NCBI GenBank assembly: GCA_014730235.1
Contig: WJIO01000129.1
Coordinates: 1-9,190 of the forward strand
Origin: Candidatus Poribacteria bacterium
Lineage (GTDB): Bacteria > Poribacteria > DTPJ01 > WJIO01
Direction of reading: 5' to 3'
DNA: 9,190 nt
Shown here: piece by piece, positions 1-5,298 of the stretch
Layout: each line of letters opens with the position of its first letter
How positions within the stretch are numbered: position 1 is the stretch's first letter
The notes under the pieces: generated by a model
Databases searched by the model: none
What the model saw: only the letters and a program-made list of their open reading frames with translations
Told to the model about the DNA's origin: nothing
Made by a program: the position numbers and the translations under genes

Positions 1-52
1 GTTTATATTATACGGATTATGTTTTAAAAATCAAGGGGAAGGCTGAGCATCA

Positions 53-97
53 AAGCATAAATTTTACATCTCTGTGTTATTGCGAAGAACGGAGTAA
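53..97 (+). repeat. 45-bp repeat, left copy of an inverted pair
   Basis: This 45-nt segment contains the core TGTTATTGCGAAGAAC. It recurs in inverted orientation at 1600-1644 with 43 of 45 bases identical by direct comparison. The part GTTAT...GTAAC can form a short imperfect hairpin. The core loosely resembles the GTCATTGCGAGGAGC-type dispersed repeats seen in many bacterial genomes; that likeness is from memory. Each copy lies just outside a MITE-like element, so repeat and element appear to form a composite unit. Confidence 0.85.
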
Positions 98-130
98 CAA
101 ATAAAGTTTTTAGTCTGTATCAGAAGTTTT

Positions 131-272
131 GGCTCATCCAGTTTGAATGTGGAGGTGTAAAAAACATTGTCCAATTAAGAAAAAAAATATCCTCCATTTG
201 TCATTCCTGCGAAAGCAGGAATGACAAGTTGAGAAATTTTTCAATTATAACCACACTGAAGCCGGAAGAACC
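131..272. mobile_element. MITE-like palindromic element, copy 1
   Basis: This 142-bp element has no ORF. Its imperfect terminal inverted repeats are GGCTCATCCAGTTTGAATG at the left and, read from the opposite strand, GGTTCTTCCGGCTTCAGTG at the right. The centre is a perfect 12-bp stem (199-210 with 215-226, arm TGTCATTCCTGC) closed by a GAAA tetraloop, a GNRA loop. The right arm (AAGTTGAG...TTTTTCAATTATAA) matches copy 2 closely. A non-autonomous transposon or REP-type repeat explains it best. No target-site duplication is obvious. Confidence 0.7.
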
Positions 273-306
273 ATACATTTTAATGTTTTTATCTTTCCAA
301 AAAATC

Positions 307-315
307 TGTTATAAT
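307..315 (+). promoter_or_regulatory. Extended -10 promoter for the sugar-phosphate isomerase
   Basis: TG-T-TATAAT at 307-315 is a perfect extended -10 box. The -35 region about 17 nt upstream is only T-rich and poorly conserved, as is common for extended -10 promoters. It would give a leader of roughly 65-70 nt before the ATG at 390. A second TATTATAAC-like box near 341 is an alternative. Confidence 0.5.
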
Positions 316-389
316 AAATTACGGAGGGATATTTTCGGGGTATTATAACATAAATTATCTGCATATTAAACCTTTATGGAGGATATTTA

Positions 390-1172
390 ATGCTGTCAGT
401 AACCACCGATTATGCAAGGGATACAGGCGATCCCGCGCCATATCTCAAAAGCATTGCCGATCATGGTTTTACCTATATACACTGGTGTCATCACTGGAAC
501 ACCGATTTCATTTACTCCAAATGGGAGACAGAACAGATAAAGGAATGGCTGGATGAATATGGACTGAAACTGCTGGATTTACATGGTTCAGCAGGGAAAG
601 AGAAAAACTGGGCATCATCTCAGGAATATCAGAGATTGTCCGGTGTAGAACTGGTTAAAAACCGCATAGAAATGACGGCTTATCTTTCAGCCGATGTGGT
701 AATTATGCACGTACCAGGAGACCCGGATTCTATTGCCATAAGAAAATCTCTGGATGAATTAGAGCCATTCGCCAGAGAACATAATGTACGAATAGCTATA
801 GAAAACGGTGAATTTGCTGCTATAAGTAAACTTTTTTCGGAATACGCTCCCGATTACTTGGGTCTTTGCTATGATTCCGGGCACGGCAATATGATTTCCG
901 ACGGGTTGGATAATCTGGAAAAATTAAAAGATCGCCTGATTTCTGTGCATCTTCACGATAATAACGGCAGCGGCGACCAGCATAATCCGTTATTTTCCGG
1001 TACTGTAAACTGGGATAGACTGGCTAAAATAATGGCCAGTTCAGCCTATGATAAATGCGTTAGTATGGAAGTAACTATGGGTAATTCAGGATTTGAGGAT
1101 GAAGATTTATTCCTGGATAAAGTTTTCGAGACAGGAACTGAATTATCAGAAATGATAGACAAATACATTTAA
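390..1172 (+). CDS. Sugar-phosphate isomerase/epimerase, TIM-barrel (xylose isomerase-like)
   Basis: This 260-residue cytoplasmic enzyme belongs to the xylose isomerase-like TIM-barrel (AP endonuclease 2-type) superfamily, which isomerises or epimerises sugars using a divalent metal. The exact substrate cannot be read from the sequence. Visible family features are the start VTTDYARDTGDP, HWCHHWNTD (31-39), H65, MHVPG around H107, IENGE with E139, YDSGHGN with D162 and H165, VHLHD (186-190), GDQH (195-198) and MEVT with E227. Glu139, Asp162, His187/His189 and Glu227 are the expected metal ligands. The length is normal and no key residue is missing. The ATG start is supported by GGAGG at 378-382, 7 nt upstream. 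The gene stands alone, is closed by a strong hairpin, and lies convergent to a Gfo/Idh/MocA remnant, a frequent partner family in sugar catabolism. Confidence 0.88.
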   Translation: MLSVTTDYARDTGDPAPYLKSIADHGFTYIHWCHHWNTDFIYSKWETEQIKEWLDEYGLKLLDLHGSAGKEKNWASSQEYQRLSGVELVKNRIEMTAYLSADVVIMHVPGDPDSIAIRKSLDELEPFAREHNVRIAIENGEFAAISKLFSEYAPDYLGLCYDSGHGNMISDGLDNLEKLKDRLISVHLHDNNGSGDQHNPLFSGTVNWDRLAKIMASSAYDKCVSMEVTMGNSGFEDEDLFLDKVFETGTELSEMIDKYI

Positions 1173-1178
1173 AACCCG

Positions 1179-1220
1179 GATTCCCCAATCCTTGAACTCA
1201 AGGATTGGGGAATCTTTATA
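1179..1220 (+). terminator. Hairpin terminator after the isomerase
   Basis: GATTCCCCAATCCTTGA (1179-1195) pairs perfectly with 1198-1214 across a 2-nt centre (in practice a 4-6 nt loop). The run TTTATATCTT follows. It starts 7 nt after the stop codon. The T-tract is interrupted, so intrinsic termination may be incomplete. The symmetrical stem also lies where the convergent remnant breaks off, so it could act for both strands. Confidence 0.75.
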
Positions 1221-1384
1221 TCTTCGTATGCAATGCAACCCCTTTCCCGAATTTGCTGACGCTTTTCTTCACCACTGGAAACTACTCCATAGAGATTAAG
1301 ACCCGGTGTAAGCTCAATAAGACAGCTGTGGCATCCGCGTCACCACCAGCTATAATCTAATAACACAACATTCAAATCATTCAT
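1217..1384 (-). pseudogene. N-terminal remnant of a Gfo/Idh/MocA-family oxidoreductase
   Basis: Reading leftward from the ATG at 1384 gives MNDLNVVLLDYSWW, then an in-frame TGA (1340-1342), then RGCHSCLIELTPGLNLYGVV (1339-1280), then SSGEEKRQQIRERG and CIAYEDI, ending near 1217. This follows the first ~56 residues of Gfo/Idh/MocA NAD(P)-dependent dehydrogenases: a beta strand, a glycine-rich GxGxxG-type turn, a helix, and a second strand ending in VVS, with a typical RG..AYEDI later. The glycine-rich turn is eroded (DYSWW-stop-RG) and the rest of the ~350-residue protein is absent. Homology stops next to the isomerase terminator. An RBS (AGAGGA, plus-strand 1391-1396) sits 6 nt before the ATG, so the 5' end of the old gene is intact. 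The assignment rests on pattern recognition, not a search. Confidence 0.65.
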
Positions 1385-1424
1385 CTATTTTCCTCTTTTA
1401 ACAATTACATATTACAGATCCCCA

Positions 1425-1434
1425 GTATAATATA
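1425..1434 (-). promoter_or_regulatory. Promoter-like TATATTATAC box upstream of the dehydrogenase remnant
   Basis: The minus strand reads TATATTATAC here, identical to the -10 region of the gene at 1742 and to the box at 4-13. It lies about 40 nt upstream of the remnant's ATG, with an RBS between, a spacing close to that at the 1742 gene. The -35 position (GACATA on the minus strand) is weak. It is likely the relic of the lost gene's promoter. Confidence 0.4.
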
Positions 1435-1470
1435 AACACCAAACATAAAATTTATGTCCGTGAAAACTTC

Positions 1471-1590
1471 GGCTCTTCCGGCTTGAGTGGGGTAAAGATA
1501 AGAAACTTTTTTATGCTGTCATTCCTGCGAGAGCAGGAATGACAAGCTGAGAGGATTTTCAATTATAATCCCACTAAACCCAGAAGAACC
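1471..1590. mobile_element. MITE-like palindromic element, copy 2
   Basis: This 120-bp element has no ORF. Its left end is GGCTCTTCCGGCTTGAGTG. Its right end, from the opposite strand, is GGTTCTTCTGGGTTTAGTG. The central perfect 12-bp stem TGTCATTCCTGC (1517-1528 with 1533-1544) is closed by a GAGA tetraloop, a GNRA loop that differs from the GAAA of copies 1 and 4. Its left arm (GGTAAAGATAAGAAAC) matches the right arm of copy 4 in inverted orientation, and its right arm matches that of copy 1. The family therefore has two distinguishable arms. Confidence 0.7.
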
Positions 1591-1599
1591 AAACTTTTT

Positions 1600-1644
1600 T
1601 TACTCTGTTCTTCGCAATAACACAGGGATGTAAAATTTATGCTT
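1600..1644 (-). repeat. 45-bp repeat, right copy of an inverted pair
   Basis: This is the reverse complement of 53-97 with two substitutions (C for T and A for G). It lies 9 nt beyond the end of MITE-like copy 2, on the far side from the isomerase, mirroring the left side. Together the copies bracket 53-1644. No obvious direct duplication flanks the bracket. Confidence 0.85.
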
Positions 1645-1662
1645 GGATAAACACAAACAGAT

Positions 1663-1692
1663 TTGACAACCTGTATCCCTAAATGCTATATT
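1663..1692 (+). promoter_or_regulatory. Near-consensus sigma-70 promoter for the polytopic membrane protein
   Basis: A perfect -35 TTGACA (1663-1668) is followed by an 18-nt spacer and TATATT (1687-1692), preceded by TG at 1684-1685, giving an extended -10. Overlapping frames TATTAT (1689) and TATACT (1692) would also serve. The predicted start near 1699 leaves a leader of about 43 nt. This is the strongest promoter in the window. Confidence 0.75.
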
Positions 1693-1730
1693 ATACTATC
1701 GCTTATCCTGAAAAAGTCAGAAATATATTG

Positions 1731-1735
1731 AAAGG
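1731..1735 (+). promoter_or_regulatory. RBS that selects the ATG at 1742
   Basis: AAAGG at 1731-1735 ends 6 nt before ATG 1742. It directly abuts the upstream in-frame TTG at 1736, leaving no spacer. ATG 1742 is therefore the better start than the longer TTG reading. Confidence 0.6.
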
Positions 1736-1741
1736 TTGATT

Positions 1742-3703
1742 ATGCAAAACAGTTCTGAAGTCCGTTCAGGATTTACTTTTCGCGCTCTTCTTATAGCTTT
1801 TGCCTCAATAGTTATAATAAGTTATTGGACTCAACATAGCGAACTGGTTATAGACAGCCCGAGTTTCAACAGTATTCATCCGTCCATAGCAGCTTTTTTC
1901 ACTGTTATCTGTATATGCCTGTTTATAAATCCTTTGTTGACCCGGATACATCCCCGTATTTCCCTTACTCAGCCGGAATTACTGCTCATATATTCCATGT
2001 TAATCGTTGCCGGCCCTATAGTTTCTATCGGTGGAGTGCATTTTCTGATACCAACGCTTATAGCCCCGTTTTATTTCGCTACACCGGAAAACGAATATAA
2101 ACTGCTCTTTCACAAATATATACCCGATTGGTTCGGCCCAAAAGATCCCAGGGCCATCAAATTTTTTTATGAAGGTTCGCCTGATGGTACAGTTCCCTGG
2201 ATGCTTTGGATTAAGCCACTGCTGATATGGGCAGCGTTTTTGCTGGCTGTATATTTTGTATTTTTATGTATGAACGCCATAATCCGAAAGCAATGGGCGG
2301 ATATGGAAAAACTTACCTTTCCCCTGGTGCATCTGCCGCTGGAAATGACAAAAGAACCGGGGAAAGGTCGAATATTCAATGATTTTTTCAAAAACCATGT
2401 TATGTGGATCGGATTTCTTGTGCCGGTAATTATACATGGGCTTAACGGTACACATAACTATTTCCCGAATGTTCCTGACATTCGTTTCAGATACATAAGC
2501 ATCAGCCGGTATTTCACAGAAAAGCCCTGGAACGCTATGGGAAATACATATATATCCCTCTATCCATGTGCTATAGGTTTTGCTTATTTGTTGACACTGG
2601 ATGTATCCTTTAGCTGTGGTTTCTTTTACATATTCTCAAGGATGGAGAATATATTCGGGGCAATGGTCAATTGGGGAGATCGCAGTAGTTCCAGCCTCGG
2701 TCAGTTTCCTTTCATACAGAACCAGGGTGCGGGAGCATTTTTGATGATAACAATGATAGGCATATGGACAGGCAGAAGGCATATATGGGATGTATTAAGG
2801 AGTACATTCTCAGATAAATCAGGCATTGATGACTCTATGGAGCCATTATCATACAGGTTTGCGGTTATCGGCCTTATACTTGGTTTGACTTTTCTTTTAG
2901 GCTGTTGTGTCTGGGCGGGTATGGATATAGTTCCTGCGGCTATTTTCTTTCTGCTGTTCTGTATGCTTTCCATAGCCTTAACTCGATTAAGGGTTCAAGC
3001 CGGTCTGGGATGCGTTCACGGTCCTCTTACTCCACAAGATATGATGGTTTTAGGCGCAGGTTCAGTTCGTTTAGGAGCCGGAAATCTTACTATATTATCT
3101 CATTTTCATTTCATGACTGAAGAGATGAGGGGAGTAATATCCATAATGCCAAGTCAGCTAGAGGGCTTCAGAATTTCCGAATCAGCCCGAATAAAGGCAA
3201 AACAACTGGCTGTGGCCATTATGATTGGAATTGCCATTGCCATACCCTTTGGTTATCATGCCGCCCTGCGCAAGATATACCAGTTAGGGGGGAACCTGCT
3301 GAATAACTGGCGAATTCACAGCATGCCCAGACAGCCTTTCAGAACTCTTGGAACTATGCTCAGAAATCCGCGACCTACTGATTGGGTTGGCCTTCAATTT
3401 ATCGGCGTTGGCTCTATATTTACTTTATTTCTGGCTGTGATGCGTATGCGTTTTGTATGGTGGCCTTTTCATCCTATAGGGTATGCCGTAGCTTTTACCG
3501 AAAGAACCATACACTGGATCTGGGCTCCTATGCTCATAGGCTGGGGAGCGAAAACACTGGCACTTAAACACGGTGGGGTTAGGACTTATAGAAAATTTTT
3601 ACCCTTTTTCCTGGGTTTAATACTGGGTGATTTCTTTATGGGAGGATTCTGGGGTGTTATAGGCTTATCCTCGAATTCTCCCGGATACCTTATATTTCCG
3701 TAG
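1742..3703 (+). CDS. Large polytopic inner-membrane protein, DUF6784/DUF6785-like, possibly OPT-related
   Basis: This 653-residue protein has roughly 12-14 hydrophobic segments, around residues 14-30, 48-67, 79-111 (two), 155-180, 219-236, 270-300, 328-343, 373-418 (two), 486-508, 546-583, 590-605 and 618-640. There is no cleavable signal peptide. Conserved-looking signatures are LTQPELLLIYSMLIV near residue 75, MEKLTFPLVHLPLEM near 188, a short re-entrant-like stretch GAGSVRLGAGN, RNPRPTDW near 540, and WWPFHPIGYA near 573. The architecture and the (M/E)EKLTFPL motif recall uncharacterised proteins of the DUF6784/DUF6785 type, which I associate with Planctomycetota- and Poribacteria-like genomes and, more loosely, with oligopeptide transporters (OPT). 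That link is from memory. The role is probably transport of an unknown solute. It is transcribed alone from its own promoter, and no partner gene is adjacent. Confidence 0.7.
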   Translation: MQNSSEVRSGFTFRALLIAFASIVIISYWTQHSELVIDSPSFNSIHPSIAAFFTVICICLFINPLLTRIHPRISLTQPELLLIYSMLIVAGPIVSIGGVHFLIPTLIAPFYFATPENEYKLLFHKYIPDWFGPKDPRAIKFFYEGSPDGTVPWMLWIKPLLIWAAFLLAVYFVFLCMNAIIRKQWADMEKLTFPLVHLPLEMTKEPGKGRIFNDFFKNHVMWIGFLVPVIIHGLNGTHNYFPNVPDIRFRYISISRYFTEKPWNAMGNTYISLYPCAIGFAYLLTLDVSFSCGFFYIFSRMENIFGAMVNWGDRSSSSLGQFPFIQNQGAGAFLMITMIGIWTGRRHIWDVLRSTFSDKSGIDDSMEPLSYRFAVIGLILGLTFLLGCCVWAGMDIVPAAIFFLLFCMLSIALTRLRVQAGLGCVHGPLTPQDMMVLGAGSVRLGAGNLTILSHFHFMTEEMRGVISIMPSQLEGFRISESARIKAKQLAVAIMIGIAIAIPFGYHAALRKIYQLGGNLLNNWRIHSMPRQPFRTLGTMLRNPRPTDWVGLQFIGVGSIFTLFLAVMRMRFVWWPFHPIGYAVAFTERTIHWIWAPMLIGWGAKTLALKHGGVRTYRKFLPFFLGLILGDFFMGGFWGVIGLSSNSPGYLIFP

Positions 3704-3715
3704 TAAATACAAAAT

Positions 3716-3778
3716 AATTGGCCAATTGAGAAAAATATCCTCTTTTGTCATTTCTGCGTTCGCAGAATGACAATATGG
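3716..3778. mobile_element. Partial MITE-like element, copy 3
   Basis: This is a truncated copy that keeps only the core. The AATTGGCCAATT palindrome (3716-3727) and GAGAAAAATATCCTC match copy 1 around 166-193. The hairpin 3746-3772 (TGTCATTTCTGCG / CGCAGAATGACA) has one bulged T and a different loop. The terminal inverted repeats seen in the other copies are missing. As the only structure between the membrane-protein gene and larC, the hairpin could attenuate readthrough, but no T-run follows it. Confidence 0.6.
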
Positions 3779-3820
3779 GTGATATTCATATTTTAACGAT
3801 TACAAGAATAGGAACAAAAA

Positions 3821-5125
3821 ATGAAAGTATTATACTTCGACTGCTTCTCTGGAATCAGTGGAGACATGGTTTTAGGTACTCTGGTAGATTTAGGACTGGA
3901 CCCAGAACACCTGAGATCAGAGCTGGCAAAAATCAACCTAGATGGATATGAAATAAGCGTCCAGAAAACAGAGAAGCATAAAATAAGCGCCACGAAAGTC
4001 AACGTTAATCTGGAAGAAGATGAACATCATCACCATCATGAAAATAATCATGATGACAATCATACTCATAACCACAATCATAATCATAACCATAATCACG
4101 AACATACTCATAATCACGCTCATGAGCAACATCATCATGAACCTGAACATCATAGCCGTAATTTAAATGATATTCGGGATTTGATTAATGCCAGTGATCT
4201 GGAAGATAATGTCAAAGAAACAGCTATATCCATTTTTACACGACTTGGGGAAGCTGAAGCCAAAGTCCATGGAACTACCATAGATAAAGTTCATTTCCAT
4301 GAAGTCGGTGCTGTTGATTCCATTGTAGATATCGGGGGCGCTTCGATAGGAATACATGCCCTGGGTATCGAGAAAGTTTATTCATCTCCCCCTTCACTGG
4401 GAAGCGGATTCTCTAAATCATCTCATGGTATTATACCTGTTCCCGTTCCGGCAACGGTTGAACTGCTTAAAGGCAGACCTGTAAGACAAACAGATATTAA
4501 ATTTGAACTCGTTACACCTACAGGAGCAGCTATAATCAGTACTCTTGCTGAGGGTTTTGGCTCTATGCCTGATAATATGATTATAGACAAAGTAGGTTAC
4601 GGCTCAGGAAGCCGGGATTTGGCAGAAAGGCCTAACCTGCTTCGGGGTTTTATGGGTCATATTCAGAGCATTTATGAACATGACATTATAAGTGTAGTGG
4701 AAACCAATATAGATGATATGTCACCACAGATTTATGATATACTTATGGACAAGCTTCTTGGGCTGGGCGCTGTTGATGTATTTATGATACCTATAGTGAT
4801 GAAAAAAAGCCGGCCAGCCGTCAAATTGACAGTCCTTACAGATCAGAAGTATGTTCAGGATATATGCGACTCTATACTAGCAGAAACCACGACAATTGGT
4901 GTGCGTATATATAAAGCAGATCGGAAAAAGCTGGCAAGGGAAATTGTGGATGTAGAAACACCGTATGGGAAAATTAAAGCAAAGCTGGCAAGAATGGGAA
5001 GTAACGTGATAAAAGTTATACCGGAATATGATGACTGTAAAAAAATATCCCAGGATAAAAATGTGCCATTTCTCAGGGTTCAGCAGTCAGTATTAGATTC
5101 CTGGCACAATAAAGAAAGCAATTAA
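3821..5125 (+). CDS. larC: LarC, nickel insertion protein for the nickel-pincer nucleotide cofactor
   Basis: LarC catalyses CTP-dependent nickel insertion into pyridinium-3,5-bisthiocarboxylic acid mononucleotide, the last step in making the cofactor of lactate racemase (LarA) and related racemases/epimerases. The 434-residue cytoplasmic protein shows the family motifs DCFSGISGDM (7-16), HFHEVGAVDSIVDI (158-171), TPTGAA (232-237), GYGSGSRD (259-266), ETNIDDMSPQ (294-303), MKKSRP (327-332) and ETTTIGVR (355-362). Residues 69-111 form a histidine-rich stretch with 22 His, a plausible nickel store. It is one uninterrupted frame, unlike the L. plantarum gene, which needs a programmed frameshift to join LarC1 and LarC2. 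The ATG start matches the conserved N terminus; the RBS (AGGA at 3810-3813, 7 nt away) is modest. No larB, larE or larA lies in view. No clear promoter was found. Confidence 0.95.
   Translation: MKVLYFDCFSGISGDMVLGTLVDLGLDPEHLRSELAKINLDGYEISVQKTEKHKISATKVNVNLEEDEHHHHHENNHDDNHTHNHNHNHNHNHEHTHNHAHEQHHHEPEHHSRNLNDIRDLINASDLEDNVKETAISIFTRLGEAEAKVHGTTIDKVHFHEVGAVDSIVDIGGASIGIHALGIEKVYSSPPSLGSGFSKSSHGIIPVPVPATVELLKGRPVRQTDIKFELVTPTGAAIISTLAEGFGSMPDNMIIDKVGYGSGSRDLAERPNLLRGFMGHIQSIYEHDIISVVETNIDDMSPQIYDILMDKLLGLGAVDVFMIPIVMKKSRPAVKLTVLTDQKYVQDICDSILAETTTIGVRIYKADRKKLAREIVDVETPYGKIKAKLARMGSNVIKVIPEYDDCKKISQDKNVPFLRVQQSVLDSWHNKESN
4025..4153 (+). repeat. CAT/CAC-rich low-complexity tract encoding the LarC histidine-rich region
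   Basis: Irregular hexamers of the CATAAT/CATAAC/CACAAT type encode alternating His-Asn, flanked by His runs. The repeat is imperfect at the DNA level (CAT and CAC, AAT and AAC mixed), so it is not a pure microsatellite, but slippage in whole hexamers would keep frame and vary the His count. Confidence 0.8.
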
Positions 5126-5135
5126 AAATATTGTA

Positions 5136-5274
5136 GGTTCTTCCAAGTTTGGTGTGGTAATGAAGAAAGATTAAAAATTATACGGGAAAACATACTTTGA
5201 TTGCCATTCTTGCGAAAGCAGGAATGACAGCACAAAAAAGTTTCTTATCTTTACCATACTGAACCCGGAAGAGC
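5136..5274. mobile_element. MITE-like palindromic element, copy 4
   Basis: This 139-bp element has no ORF. Its left end is GGTTCTTCCAAGTTTGGTG. Its right end, from the opposite strand, is GCTCTTCCGGGTTCAGTATG. The central hairpin 5202-5229 has a GAAA loop, with one mismatch and one wobble pair in the 12-bp stem. The right arm is nearly the same as the left arm of copy 2 in inverted orientation (GGTAAAGATAAGAAAC then TTTTTT). It fills nearly the whole gap between larC and the ABC operon and ends 11 nt before the Shine-Dalgarno of the first ABC gene, so the operon's promoter may lie within or before it. Confidence 0.7.
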
Positions 5275-5285
5275 GAAATTAGTTT

Positions 5286-5293
5286 GAGGTGAT
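5286..5293 (+). promoter_or_regulatory. Strong Shine-Dalgarno that fixes a TTG start
   Basis: GAGGTGAT is complementary to the usual 3' end of 16S rRNA over eight bases. The TTG at 5299 lies at normal spacing (GGTGA ends at 5292). It supports initiation at a non-AUG codon for the first ABC subunit. Confidence 0.75.
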
Positions 5294-5298
5294 TATTT

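Larger units (their letters stand above)
1..389. other. Non-coding left edge: promoter-like box, repeats and gene leader
   Basis: No credible coding frame was found here. Positions 4-13 read TATATTATAC, a decamer found again at 1687-1696 (+) and 1425-1434 (-). A purine-rich RBS-like run (AAGGGGAAGG, 33-42) follows, but no start codon sits after it. Instead the 45-bp repeat begins at 53. The MITE-like element occupies 131-272. The leader of the isomerase gene follows, with an extended -10 at 307-315. The purine-rich string GGAGGGATATTT near 323 resembles the true RBS region GGAGGATATTT at 378, but it has no start codon after it. Confidence 0.6.
1173..1735. other. 563-nt intergenic region holding terminator, gene remnant and repeats
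   Basis: This gap carries no intact gene. In order it holds the isomerase terminator (1179-1220), the minus-strand dehydrogenase remnant (1217-1384) with its RBS and promoter-like box, MITE-like copy 2 (1471-1590), the inverted 45-bp repeat (1600-1644), and the promoter and leader of the large membrane-protein gene (1663-1741). Confidence 0.75.

Noticed and set aside
1217-1384. Reading the TGA in the dehydrogenase remnant as glycine (code 25) or selenocysteine
   Set aside because: TGA falls where a glycine would suit the motif, but the five full-length genes run without any internal TGA and use ordinary glycine codons. The homology also ends after 56 residues regardless, so a plain pseudogene is simpler.
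1657-1674. ACAG-N10-CTGT inverted repeat over the -35 box as a regulator site
   Set aside because: The half-sites are only 4 nt, occur easily by chance, and are in the opposite order to a LexA box. They are not enough to call an operator.
3746-3772. Hairpin after the large membrane protein as an intrinsic terminator
   Set aside because: There is no T-run on the + strand side, and the hairpin is the core of the dispersed repeat family, so it was annotated as part of the element.
3745-3951. Small + strand ORF overlapping the larC start
   Set aside because: It reads through the MITE-like hairpin and the shifted frame of the conserved larC N terminus. It has no recognisable motifs.
4025-4153. 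Repeat tract as a CRISPR-like or tandem-repeat array
   Set aside because: The units are hexamers in frame with larC and encode a histidine-rich region. There are no spacers and no conserved long repeat.
3938-4153. Minus-strand methionine/isoleucine/valine-rich ORF that looks like a membrane peptide
   Set aside because: It is the antisense reading of the CAT/CAC histidine codons, which automatically gives Met, Val and Ile. There is no RBS or independent support.
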